A stretch of 64,000 nt of DNA, from positions 62,001 through 126,000 of the forward strand of contig JALMLS010000052.1 of assembly GCA_038496445.1 (NCBI GenBank), in the 5' to 3' direction. Made by a program: the position numbers and the translations under genes. Below, piece by piece: positions 11,359 to 22,446 of the stretch. The DNA comes from Trichosphaerium sp. ATCC 40318. Lineage: Eukaryota; Discosea; Flabellinia; Trichosidae. How positions within the stretch are numbered: position 1 is the first letter of the stretch; the number at the start of each line of letters is the position of its first letter. The notes under the pieces were generated by a model, which was not told where the DNA came from, ran no database searches, and saw only the letters and a program-made list of their open reading frames with translations.

Positions 11359-12660
11359 TTACAACATACACAAAAGAAACAACATTAACAAACAAAAGTG
11401 TATACCTAGCTGAGCAACGTTGCTCTCAGTTGGTGCCACTGGAGCCGTTGGAGCAGGCGGCGCTGTAGGTGCTAAAGTGGTAGGCGCTTCTGTAGTGAGA
11501 GGTAACGTGGTAGGGGCACTCGTTGTAGGAGTGATTGGAGGTGTTGGAGGTGTTGGAGATATTGTAGTAGGTGCATTCGTTGTAGGAGGAGCAGTAGGCT
11601 CAGGTGGAGCACAAAAGGAACCTTCCCAAGGCGCAGATCTGAGTTGACAATTGCAATTAGGCAGAGTATTCGCAGTGCATGTTGTTTCTGCCCTGTAACT
11701 CATAGAGTTAATCTCCGCGCCAGCAAACGGCTCCACTTCGTGGAGTTCATTTGCGAAATTGTCTGCGTCAGACCAATAGTTAATATCTGTTGGCGAAGAA
11801 GGCTCAACCCAATAAACAGGCCAGTTCTTTAACATTGGACGTCCGGCTGCCATCATGGACCTGTTGAGATCTTTGACAACTGTACTAGTCTGCGGGGTAT
11901 CATAGGTAGCATCGTTCTTTAGCTTTCTAGCTGAAAAGTGAACGTCAAGGCCTAGTAAAGTGTCTTGATAGCTGCCACTTCTCGTCACGAAATAAGCAAT
12001 CTTTATAGGTTCAGTGGGATGGTTTGGAGAGTCTCCAGTGTGGTATCCAAGACGACAGTCTGTGTACAGGTCTGAATACGTTATCTTGATCTGATCCAGC
12101 AAAAGAGTAGATAAAGTAGTCCGTTGGTGAGATTACTTGCGTGAAGACTTTTAGAAGCGTCTTGATACTGTTTTCATAGAATACGATTGGGATAGGATTC
12201 GTTTGAGCTACCATGCTTGCCTTGACAGTATATCGTTGGTTAACTAGGCCAAAACCTGTTGAAAGTATTCCGTTTGTATGTTTGCTGGGAATATAACACA
12301 GTTGACGCCAACTGCTATGATTGTATCGTTGTTAGGTATCCCAGATATGACTTTGATTACAATCCCAGTTGTAGTAACACTTTTGACTAGCACAATGGCA
12401 TGAACATGCGGAGCGCCTGTGGAACCCGGTTTATAGCTTATTGAACAAATAGGGACCGGTTCTATGTCGAAAGAGAAGTCGTCAGGGAAGGTGTAGCTTT
12501 TTTCTTCTCCAATCAGTATGTCATCATAGTATGGAAGCGGTTCTACGTTTGTAAGTGTTCTGAAGGTTGGAGTCTGAGCATGTGTAGCTGCTATTATTAC
12601 GAGCACTACTGCGAGCAATTTTATCATAGCTTGCATGAGGTTGTTGATGAGGAGCTGCAA
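11359..12660 (-). CDS. Secreted, probably GPI-anchored Thr/Pro-rich surface protein
   Basis: Three exons are inferred: 12660-12256, 12220-12137 and 12090-11359, with very short introns of 35 and 46 nt. The N-terminus has a signal peptide (MIKLLAVVLVIIAATHAQ; two upstream in-frame ATGs exist). An ectodomain follows that resembles no family I know, with pieces such as GAPHVHAIVLVK, YTDCRLGYHTGD and WPVYWVEP. Next come a short Cys cluster (TANTLPNCNCQL) and a Thr/Pro/Ala stalk of the mucin type (APTT, SPTPPTPP, TSAPTT). The C-terminus is a hydrophobic run, GIHFCLLMLFLLCML, directly before the stop and without a basic tail, as expected for GPI attachment. The first intron is the least certain junction. 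Confidence 0.7.
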
Positions 12661-14280
12661 GGATTGTTTTGGGCTTGAAAGTCTGTATTTTAGTTTGAAA
12701 TTTATAAAAACTAATTTTCAACAAACTCCCGATGCAAGATGATATAAATGACAACAGGAACAATACATACTAAAAGTACAGCCTAAAAGTTCTTTCGGGT
12801 TATTATTGTTAAAATAGGAACCCAGAAACTTCCGCAAAATACAGGATAACCCAAAACTGGTATTCGCAACAACTCGTGTTTGAAGCAATAGACTGTTGAG
12901 TAAGCTGTCATATTATACGAATACTATGTAACGCAGTTTGAGTGGTTTGGAGAAAGAAACCCGGTTTTAGGTAGTAAGAGCGCTGGGTAGCTACAGCAAA
13001 TAAGTTTAGACACTTACTAACATCTTTCGAAAATAAGTTGTGTAGCTAGCTGATTGCAGAAAAAAAAAGGACAAACAGTCCTAAGTAGGTGAATACCAGC
13101 TCAGTTTCGAGACGGCGGTTTTCGGTTCGCAACCGGTCCGAGCTAAGAACAAGTGTCTTCACATTCACTGCCTTACGTCGTTAAAATTAAAAATTGTACA
13201 CAAAGAGGTTGAAAGCCTATTTTCATAATGCTCAATCTCCTCTGCTTCCTAAAAAAGACACGTGATTGGGTAGCGCCAAGTGAGGGATAAAACTGAGTAA
13301 AAACATCGAAAGAATTTATCACGTGATTTTTTTTTCTGTCAAAATACACTGGAACGCTGATTGGTGATTGCTTCATCGAAAAGCGCATCATCCCAATTAA
13401 GTTAACTCGTGGAGAAGGTACGCTAAGAATTGGTGCTTGTTCTACGTTTAAAAACCGTTAAAACTCAAACTCAAGCAGCATGTCAGCGACTCCAATGTCA
13501 AATACCGGATTTTATAGTACAATCGCCGTTCTGGCTAGTTCATGCGTTGGTAAGGCAGTAATTTAACGTTGGGTGATGTACAAACGAGTGTAGCCTTGCG
13601 TCGGTTAGACGTTGTCGAATGGAGGTCAGAAAAGCTTGAAAGTATGCTACGCATCTGTACTTCAATGGTTTGGTGCGGCTCATTACTTTCTATTTCATTC
13701 ATGGAGGCTTGGTTAAAGTTCCGCTCACCGTTTATCAAAAAGGCCAAATACGTGCGTTTTAACCCTTTTGGCGCCAAAAATGACCTGGTACATTAGATTG
13801 GCTTCGATGTAGGCCGTCGAGTATTCTGGGGCTTGCACCGAATTGAGATGGTTTTAAACGCGATACTACTCGGTCTATGTGCGCGGAACATAACAAAAGA
13901 TTACAGTACAATGGCTTTGACATTTATCCTCTCTGTATGAACCAAAACATAATCAAAACACGTCATTTAACTGTCACTAGCTTCAAATCCTATATATTGC
14001 GCCTATACTTGATTCAAGAGCTTTAGTGTACATAGCAGGTACAACTTAAACAACAGCACAAAGCTCTGACGCCACTTAAGGTAAAACCCCTCCTTCGAGT
14101 AAAATTCACGCTGTCTACGCACTACTAGAATGTGTCAAGCAAGTCCTGTTAATCTCAGATACAGTAAGCATTGTCCAATCAGTTTTGTAGAGCCACCAAT
14201 AAACACCATTTTTTAGTAAAAACTCAATCACCCTTTTTTGTTTGGAGTTGATTTTCTTTTTCTTTTTTTCTTTTTTATTT
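12661..14280. other. Gene-poor stretch with a dispersed repeat
   Basis: No gene can be supported. The region 13085-13400 contains a degenerate copy of the repeat found at 24465-24800, with CGGTTTTCGGTTCGCAACCGGTCCG and a downstream GAGGTTGAAAGCC segment. Open frames at 13535-13796 on both strands have no recognisable motif. An ATG at about 13481 opens a short frame that soon stops, so it could be a first exon at best. Confidence 0.45.
13085..13400. repeat. Degenerate dispersed repeat (hAT-like family), copy A
   Basis: Two blocks align with 24465-24800 in the same order: the CGGTTTTCGG / AACCGGTCCG block, and about 90 bases later the block TTAAAATTaaaaatTgTACACAaAGaGGTTGAAAGCC. Spacing differs between the copies. 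It looks like an old non-autonomous transposon, and no transposase frame is visible. Confidence 0.5.
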
Positions 14281-17046
14281 TTATACAACGCTGTATCCTT
14301 GCAATTGGCATTTCAAAATAATAGTGCAAATAAACTTATAACGTATGATGCATTCCTCCTTGGTTTTGTCCGAAACGAGTTCAGCGATGTTATCCCTGCA
14401 ATAAGTGTTAAAAAATGGACACAAACACGTAGATGGAAGTCTGACTAATCAAGACTTTTTCGAACAAAACAACGTGCCAGCGTTTTGGGTCGGCTTTCTT
14501 CCATTTTTGTAGACCATCCTCAAGTTGTTTTTGTTGAGAATTGTTCCAACTTTCAGCAGATGTCAACTCATTGGTAGTCATAGGCTTTACGGTTGTGAGA
14601 TTATCCTTGGCTTGTGACTCCCAATTCTATTTTATTTAAAGAGTGAGTAGACGCCTTATAATCGAAATTAAAAAGCAATAAGCTTTTGGTGTACCTGAGA
14701 GATATCAGACTGAACATCAAGTTTGGCATTTCGTTTTTCTTTCTTGTATTGAGAAAATGAGTCTTCCAATTGTCTTGTTGTAGAAGTTTGATCTTGAAGC
14801 TCTAAAGAATGAATCAGTACATTGTATTTGTACTAAAATTCAAACAACGGGTATTGAGAAGCGCTTTGAACACAGATATTCGAATTTACCTCCAACTACT
14901 ATCTCTTGGCAAGTCAAAGTGTTATCAGAAGAGAAAACCTCAACTAGAGAACACACAAGCCAGAGAACTCTCGCGGAGGATAAAAAAAAAAAAAAAGATT
15001 TCTTCCAAATTCCAAAATAGTAATAAAATCAGGCGCCAGTAGCGATATCCTTACCTTTGCCTTGCATGTTCTTGACCTTGTATATAATTTGTTTATTGGT
15101 TTTGGTTCCACCAATATAGTGTCGAATAAGAGACCAGCGGTCTGATACACCTCCAGGGTATTTAATAATACCTTGAGAAAGCAATTTAAGCTCCTCTGGT
15201 GTCCATTCAACATTGACAGGTCCACTGTTGGTATCTACATTAAAAAATAAGTAAAAACAAATCCAAAAAAAAAAAAGGTTTTTCTTACTTTTTTTTGCCT
15301 TGCTCTTGGCTGCTTCAATTCTAGCTGAAGCTTGATCTAATAGCTTTCTGAATACATCATCGCCCTTTTCAGCAGCAGCAAGAAGTTTATCAAAATCTTT
15401 CAAACCAGCCTTAATCGCAATTCGTGTTGCCTAGGATTAAAACTTTAAGAAAAAGTTTTTTCTTAAGATTTTGTTTTGTTTATCAACCTTTTGTTTATTG
15501 TATTTGATACCAGCAGCTTTCTCCAGGAATAGACTGTATTTTTCTCTACGTAATTCTTTCCTTTGACTATAAATTCACTTAGTACAACCACGTAAATGCG
15601 TTTTTTTGAGTTTCAAACTTCAAAAAAAAAAAGGTTATTTGATTATCTCGTAGCTCCGTTTTTAATCACTTACGCTTCATTTTTTCTGTTCTCTCTCTCT
15701 TCTTCACGTTGTTTACGTTGTTTCTCAGCCTCTGCCTTTTTCTCTTCTTCCTCTTTCTTCATTCTTGCAAGAATTGCTTCGCGCCTTTTACGCTCTTCTT
15801 CTTGCTTCTTTTGGAATTTATCAGCACGAATACGTGGATCTAGCTTGAACGCAGTCTCAACTAAGCCATTTCTAATCAAATAAAGTAAATAAAAAGCGGA
15901 AAGGGAGATAAAACAATTTTTTTACAAAAGTCAAATAACCTTTTTTTGTTTTCAGCTGTTTTGTGTTTCTTGGCTACTTTTGCATTTTCTCTTTCCATCC
16001 AACGTCTTTCATCACGTGCATCTGCTTCTTCAGCATTATGCTCAAATAAATAGCTATAAATCATTAGCCATAAAGTCAACAGGAAAACAAGAAAAACTAG
16101 TCCAAATTTTATCTTACTCATATTTTCTCCATGACTTGAATTTACGCCAGTAGTCGTAAAACTGTTGAACTTCTTTAACTGGAGTGCTAGCATCTCCAAG
16201 AAGAGGTGTATGATGATCTTCCTCGTTCATAACACGTTCATCCCAACGAGCATAGCGAACAAATGCATCACCGAATACAGTGTAGAAATCGTCTTCATCA
16301 CCAATATGCGCTAGACTTGGTACGCTACGCCAAAAATAAGAAAGGTAGTGCCGGGTTGCTAGCAATAAAAACTGACCTATCATCAAAGGGTTGTTGTGAA
16401 TCGTAGGCTCTACGCTTATCTGGGTCAACAAGCTTTTCATACGCAATCTGTTGCGTTGTAGTCAGTATTTAATCATATTTAAGCATCTCCAGTGTATTTA
16501 TACCTGAACTATCTTGAAAATCGCAGAATCTGGTTCTTCACCTCGTTGTTTTGCTTTATCAGGGTGGTACTTTAGAACCATTTTATTGTCTTTGTTGTAG
16601 CGTAAGGACGAATCTTGCAATAAATAAAAACAGGTAATACGTACAGGCTCTTTTAATGTCGCTTTGAGAGGCGATCCACTTCTTGTCTTCCATACACAAG
16701 ACGCCGTAGAAATCCTCTGCAAGGTTACATAACTTTAATTTTTCTTTTTCTCTTTTAAACGTATTAAATTACGCGTGGTGATTATGGTGTGCGTACTGAT
16801 CGTTAGTGAGTTCTTGTTTGGCATCTTTCACAGCTTCTTTTTTAACCTTTTTAATTTTTGGTGTAGCTGTCTAATTCGTATGAATTGGCGGCGCCAAGAG
16901 AATATAAATGACACCCGTACCTTGGAAATACCTTCCTTCTCTTTAGCCTCCTTTAAAAATGCTTGGTAGTCGAACACGGCAGCTTAGAGGAGTCAGAGAA
17001 TAGTTTAACGCGATTATTCAAAAAAAAACGTACAAGTTGTACTCAT
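14281..17046 (-). CDS. DNAJC2: DNAJC2/zuotin: J-domain, coiled coil and SANT domains
   Basis: A ribosome-associated Hsp40 co-chaperone that works with Hsp70 on nascent chains. The start is the ATG at 17046, whose 11-base coding exon is followed by a GTACGT donor and joins in frame to SAVFDYQAFLKEAKEKEG. The J-domain (about 16720-16500) reads EDFYGVL, DIKRAYSSL and KYHPDKAKQRG, with the HPD motif intact. The zuotin homology region follows (DDFYTVFGDAFVRYARWDER, FYDYWRKFKSWRKYE), then ARDERRWMERENAKVAKKHK and a long charged coiled coil. Two SANT/MYB-like modules close the protein: the first near 15230-15050 (WTPEELKLLSQGI), the second ending RWDNIAELVSDKTKEECIIRYK. The intron inside the second SANT domain (14477-14396) begins GCACGT, a GC-AG intron. 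The domain order matches the family throughout. Confidence 0.93.
14396..14477 (-). other. GC-AG intron in the last SANT domain of DNAJC2
   Basis: The conserved peptide RWDNIAEL is only recovered if the intron starts GCACGT and ends TTGCAG. No GT donor fits the frame. GCACGT is the local donor consensus GTACGT with the usual T-to-C change of GC-AG introns. The length is 82 nt. Confidence 0.65.
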
Positions 17047-17311
17047 AGTGCTAGGAACAACACAGATACAGTAGTTCTTGGATTACAGCGACAAAAGCTA
17101 TTGGTAAAAAGTGGAGAAAAATCACCCAAGAAACAAGCGACCAAGTTTGACAATTCTCTAGAACTGTTGTTTTTCAGCCTCAGCTCTACAAAAAGTCCTA
17201 CAGTGCGCCTAGTATACACAATTACTGTAGGGTGGCAGTACCAAGCCCCAACGCAAGCGCTAAACAATAACCAACTTACTAAATCGAGATTGGTAACTCA
17301 TAGTGTACATT

Positions 17312-19754
17312 ATGGCCAATTTATTACGCCCAGTATGTTTAAATATGCTTAAAGAACTCAAGGCGTTGGTACAAAAACGAAATCGTATTAGTATCAACCG
17401 TTCAATTGCTCTTAGGTAGACGACGTAGAGACAGTAGATCACGAGGCACTCGTTGAAACCGCTGAAGATTTGAAAACGGCTACTTTGAAGGTGGACGAAA
17501 CATTACAGGTTAGCGCTATCTCGCAATGTAACGAAAACGTTATTTCGGTCGCTCTTTCGGCGTTTCAGGAACTCAACGACATCTAGATGTACATAAACAC
17601 TACTGGTATACCTGAAGTACGAAAAGAGGTCAAATCTACTATGTCTACGTTGGTTTCACAAGCAAAGCGAGTTGTGGAGGACATTGGTAAAGTGCTAAGT
17701 GTAAATTGTACAACCAACGTGTTTTTAGACAGCAGTGAAAAGCAGGCAGCGTTAAATGACACTGTTGGTATGGCGCAATAAGTTAATTAAAATTACTAAT
17801 TTGTCACTACAAGACACGATGGTAAAACTCGTCAAACGCATCATGGAGGCAATGTATGAGCGAGGTACATGTTGATGAACAAAAGTTGTTCGCTAAAGTT
17901 CCCACAGATAAGGCAAAAGAGCAAACGAGTGCCAAGAAACGACCTATGCCTGCCGAGTACGTAACACCAGCAAAACACAAGTATGATAGAGGTATAGATT
18001 ACAATTAAGGAAATTTTATGTTAAAATGTGCCACATAGGTAACAGCAAAGAACAAGGCAAAAACAATGGCAGCAAGGGTAAATTATTGCGTAGATTCAAG
18101 TCTCCTGGTAGAGGACGAAAAAACACTTCCCCTGAACCTGTACAATAGCCTTGTATTGTGAATATGCGCGCATTAATTTATTTGTTAAAGGAGCGTGTCA
18201 GACCTGAAGTGATATCTAATATTGATGAGTTTCCACCTGAGATAAAGAAAAAATTAGATAGAGCTAAAATTGATCAAGAGTTGATGGATGCTAATTGGCA
18301 TATACTTCTTAATTCTATAAATCTCGTTTGTAAAAAACGCTACTTGCACCCAGCCGATACAGATAAGAAAAAACACCGTAAACATCGTGGTTATGCACCA
18401 GAAGAAGAATATAGACGCGTCAGTACGTTTTTTAACTGTCCTTGAGTTGTTGTTTAACGATTGCAAAGAATCATCGCTACGCGATGTTGGAAGGCCTGTA
18501 AAAAAGATGTACAAGATATCCCACGAAGTTGGAAAAGGGTACAACAGAAAAAAGAGTTTCTTTTTTTTTTCATTTCTACTGACGCGCTTTTATCTGAAGT
18601 GGATTTGGTGTAGTTTATGCAGCCGTTGATTCAGCGTCAAAAAAAAATAGGGTAGCAATAAAAAAGGTATAACCGAGTAATTCCATGCTCTTTTTTGTTT
18701 TATCTTATTAACTTCAAAAGGCACCACATCGTACGGAGGTAGAAAAGGAGTATAATTATTGTGAAATTGCTATTCTACAAAAATGTGATCATCCAAACAT
18801 TCTCAGCTTCAAGAACGCCTTCTTGGTTAGCGAAAAGTTCGAGGTAGGGAATAAAAACCATATTAGACGTTTTTAACGATACAAACATATCCTGTAGTGT
18901 TGGATTGTTACAGAGTTTATGGAAGGTGGTACGCTTAGCCAAGCGGCTAGAAACTATGGATTCTCTGAGAAGCATATCGCCTACACAGCAAGAGAAATGC
19001 TGAAAGGTTAGTTGATAAATTCAAAGAAAAAGTAAATTTCGTAAATGTTTTGTTCAGGTATACAGTATCTTCACCGCTCTGGTCTTGTACATCGTGATCT
19101 TAAGAGTGAGAATGTTATGATGTCAGTTAAGGGTGATATTAAACTCAGTACGTCTAGAATCATGTTTTGAAACGAAAAAGACGTTAACATAAAAATAGTC
19201 GATTTTGGATTTTGCGCGGATTTCTCAGAAGGAGAAAGACATGACACGTTGGGATCTCCTTTCTGGATACCTCCAGAGATGATAAGAAAAGAACCACATT
19301 CATACCCTGCAGATATATGGTCTTTTGCAGTATGCATAGTAGAAATGCTTTTGAGAAGACCTCCGAATGATCACTCTGCAATTTATGCATTGTTTACAGC
19401 AGCAACAGAAGGACTACGTAGTAGTATACCAACAAAGGTTACTTCAAACTGTAAAGACTTTCTTAGAAAGTGTCTCATCATTGAACCTTCAAAGAGAGCA
19501 ACAGCAGAGCAATTACTAAAGGTACAGCCCAAAAAAAAACCAAGAAAACGATTTTTGGACAAAAGCAAAGTTTTTATTTTTTCTTGGACTTCTTGTTTTG
19601 TCACGTTTTTTTCGTTGGTGTTAATTAGTGCGTGGAACTTACTTTTCTTTAGCATCCATTTTTGACACCAAAAGGTCTCAGTGACGGATTTGCAAAGGTT
19701 GTCAAAAATATTTTTATTTCAAATGTACTTTTACAAACTGGTATAAACTTCTAA
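17312..19754 (+). CDS. STE20/PAK-like serine/threonine protein kinase
   Basis: The gene starts with ATG at 17312 ([12 protein letters not shown]), then has a 47-nt intron with a GTACAA donor. The N-terminal half is lysine-rich, with a helical region and a segment [16 protein letters not shown] that resembles the end of CRIB/PBD modules, so small-GTPase control is possible but unproven. The kinase domain begins near 18500: glycine loop GKGGFGVVY (across an intron), RVAIKK with the ATP-binding Lys, [19 protein letters not shown], activation segment [12 protein letters not shown] (PPE in place of APE), and [15 protein letters not shown]. The domain closes with [13 protein letters not shown] and a short tail ending [10 protein letters not shown]. 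All catalytic residues are present. Several introns are only 34-50 nt. A TAG at 17584 in one open frame lies inside an inferred intron (17510-17586). Confidence 0.85.
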
Positions 19755-20210
19755 GTACTCACCCTTTGACTTGCTTGCACAAAATATGTGTTTGTAATGT
19801 TTTAATAAGAATGTGGAATTATCTTGACGTGCAAATTTTTTGTCTATTTCATCTTTGACGTGCGTATGGCTTGGTACAAATACCCAGCTGTATTTACGCT
19901 CTATGAACGAAGTTTAGCGAATCATTTTCTAAAAAGCACATGAACACATAATCACGCCATTGTAGCCTGATACTTTGTTACGATACCGCGAGTCGGAGTA
20001 GGCAATTCGCTTCCAAAAAGGGAAAAAAACAATTTTAATTCTATTGCTTTTATTGCAGGCCACGTTAATCTATGATATCGGAGGTTTTTGAAGAGTATGC
20101 TATGGAGTTTACCATAACTGGAGCATTTTTTTACATAGCGAAAATGACGTCAATGTATGATGTCAACGTTATTTCGTAGCTACTCTACAAAAAACCCAGC
20201 AATACTAACA
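19755..20210. other. Intergenic region between kinase and lectin-like receptor
   Basis: About 450 bases with no supported gene. It should contain the 3' end of the kinase transcript and the promoter of the lectin-like gene. I see no repeat or RNA gene in it. Confidence 0.5.
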
Positions 20211-22106
20211 ATGCATCGTCTCAACGTTCATATAGCAATACTGGCCTGTGTCATCGTGTTTACGTGCGGTAGTTTGCAGTATACTATACTGCCTGGGCCT
20301 TATACTTGGAGTGACGCCGTTAGCGCGTGTATTGCAAAGTACTAGAGTGTTTTTGTTGGTTTTTGTAACGTTTACTGTTTAGCGGGCAACAAATTGCCGA
20401 AATTCATAACGCACAAGATTTTAATGCCATGGTACCGCTTGTAACGGTGCACACTTGGCTTGGAGGAAAACAACGAGACTCTTTACCACTTTCAACTTGT
20501 CTGGCAGGGTACGACCATATATACAACGATTTACCTGGTATCAAATGATTGAATACTGCATCTTCAATTATCCAAAACGGTCTTGTTTGACTGCTCGTTT
20601 ACCAGAAAATAACATTTTCTAGTGATACTGGTAGCTTGTTCGATTGTGCATGTGATAGCTGTGTAACTAGTGCCTCATTCTGCCCCGATTGCCAAAATCA
20701 CCTTGACGGATATTATTGGCTAAGTAATAGTGCTGTTTCGTTGATTTCAACAGATCTATACACTAGCAGCACGTGAGTGCCTTTCCAAAAAACAAGTAAT
20801 CTAACTTTGTTTAGAAATATTACGAGCTATCTAACGACGTACTGGACGGACAACAATCCAACTATAGTTCTTGGAGCTACGGGTACTGAGCGACAGGAGT
20901 GTTTGGAAATGCTTAGTACAACGAAAAAATTGAACGATGGAGCTTGTACAGCCATGAGAGCTGTAGCGTGCCAACCTTTACCACCAACCACTACGCCACC
21001 TACAACAGAAACCCCAACTACTATACCTCCTACAACAGAATCTCCTACAACAGAAGCACCAACAACACTTCCACCTACCACTGTATCTCCTACTACAGCG
21101 CCTCCAACAACAACAGCACCAACAACAGGTTCTCCAACTACTATACCTCCTACACCAGGTTCTCCAACTACTATATCTCCTACAACAGAATCTCCCACAG
21201 GTTCTCCAACTACTATACCTCCCACAATAGGTTCTCCAACGACAATAGTACCTACTACAGAGGCTCCAACAATGATGCTAGCAAGCACTAATTGTAAGAC
21301 TTACTATTTTTTTCAACAAACACTTTTTTCTTTCTAATTGTTACTTCAGTCAGCTTGCGTTTCTCAAAGCCTCTATCGATCACTGAGGTTGATTCTTTTG
21401 CTAATCTCATTGCTCCTGTATTCGGTGTCCGTGAGGAGTTTATATCAGCTAAATCAGAAGGAACTAGCTCTAAAAGGCAAGCTTCGAACACTGTTGTAGT
21501 AACAGTAACTCAAGATCCACGTACGGGAAATCAAAGGCTTACCTTAACATATGTACTAATTAACCCTTACTTTTAGTTGTTTCTGAACCTATATCAGACT
21601 TTGTAGATAATAAACTATCCGATCCAGCAACATTTGTTAGTGTTCAACTAATAGCATCAGATAACTTTGGTGCTGATGTTGAACTTGTTGGTGCATTATT
21701 ACCACAAGAAGAAGAACCACCAACACTTGGATTTCGTAATGGATATATCTTTGGTATAGCTATTTTGATAGGTACAACGCACTTACTTTTAATGGCAGTT
21801 TGTAACATGTCAAAAAACTTTTAGCTTTAGTTGTTGATTGTTAATTGCGTGATGTTTTTCGTAGTTCTTGTCGTTGTACTTGTAGTACTTATTGTGCTGG
21901 TTGTTTTAATACAACAACGAGCTAGCGCTAATAAGATTAACAAAGCTGCGGCTGAATATAGAAGATCTGCATCTTCTAAAGTAATGAATAAGGTAAGCAA
22001 CAATACAACATCAATATTTTTGTTAATATTTGTTATTCATTAGGGTGAAAGCATTGGTGTATTTAATTCTCCAAGATCAGACACTGAACTCATAGTGGCA
22101 AATTGA
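20211..22106 (+). CDS. C-type-lectin-like, mucin-stalked single-pass membrane protein
   Basis: The protein starts with a signal peptide (MHRLNVHIAILACVIVFTCG). A C-type-lectin-like fold follows (PGPYTWSDAVSACIAKNG, QQIAEIHNAQDF, TWLGGKQ), then a Cys-rich part (FDCACDSCVTSASFCPDC) and a WxD-type segment (YWTDNNPTIVLGATG, RQECLEML, ACTAMRAVACQ). A long Thr/Pro stalk of about 85 residues follows (PTT, SPTT, APTT repeats; about 20985-21275). A membrane-proximal domain of unknown type comes next, then one transmembrane span (GYIFGIAILI joined to VLVVVLVVLIVLVVL) and a basic cytoplasmic tail ending TELIVAN. Exon joins near 20516-20640 and 21770-21862 were chosen to keep the frame. It is likely a cell-surface receptor or adhesin; the ligand is unknown. 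Confidence 0.75.
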
Positions 22107-22446
22107 GATGACTAAGAGTTCCTTTTTCTATCTTCGTTACTTAATCAAACATGTACAATAATAAAGAGACGGAATGTAAAAATGATAAATAGACCTGAGT
22201 TACTTTGTTGGAGAATGTGACTATTTTTCCTTTGGTATTTTTTATGGCATTAGATTTAAGTTGGGTTATTCTTCTGGGCGGTTATTAATGACACAAATGG
22301 TGCACAAGTAGAAGTGAAGAGTTTTTCAAGATACAACTTGCGAGCACTATATTGTAGCTTCAAAAAAAGGTCCGTTTCACAAATATAGATGAGATGTAAG
22401 AGATAGTGCTCGGGTGTAGTCAATATTATGTTTTTATTTTCTCAAG
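22107..22446. other. Short convergent intergenic region
   Basis: Lies between two convergent genes. An AATAAAG about 50 bases after the stop of the upstream gene (near 22160) could serve as its polyadenylation signal. Nothing else is supported. Confidence 0.45.

Noticed and set aside
13535-13796. Overlapping frames on both strands, possible transposase fragment
   Set aside because: No DDE, hATC or zinc-finger motif and no continuation in neighbouring sequence.
17584-17586. In-frame TAG in the kinase gene, suggesting stop-codon reassignment or pseudogene
   Set aside because: It is removed by a GT-AG intron 17510-17586 that keeps phase. TAG also ends other genes such as the SDR and the hydrolase, so the code looks standard.
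20827-21288. Minus-strand frame of Val/Gly-rich repeats and a plus-strand Tyr/Asn-rich frame over the lectin-like gene
   Set aside because: Both are other-frame readings of the Thr/Pro stalk. The plus-strand frame with signal peptide, lectin fold and membrane span is the coherent gene.
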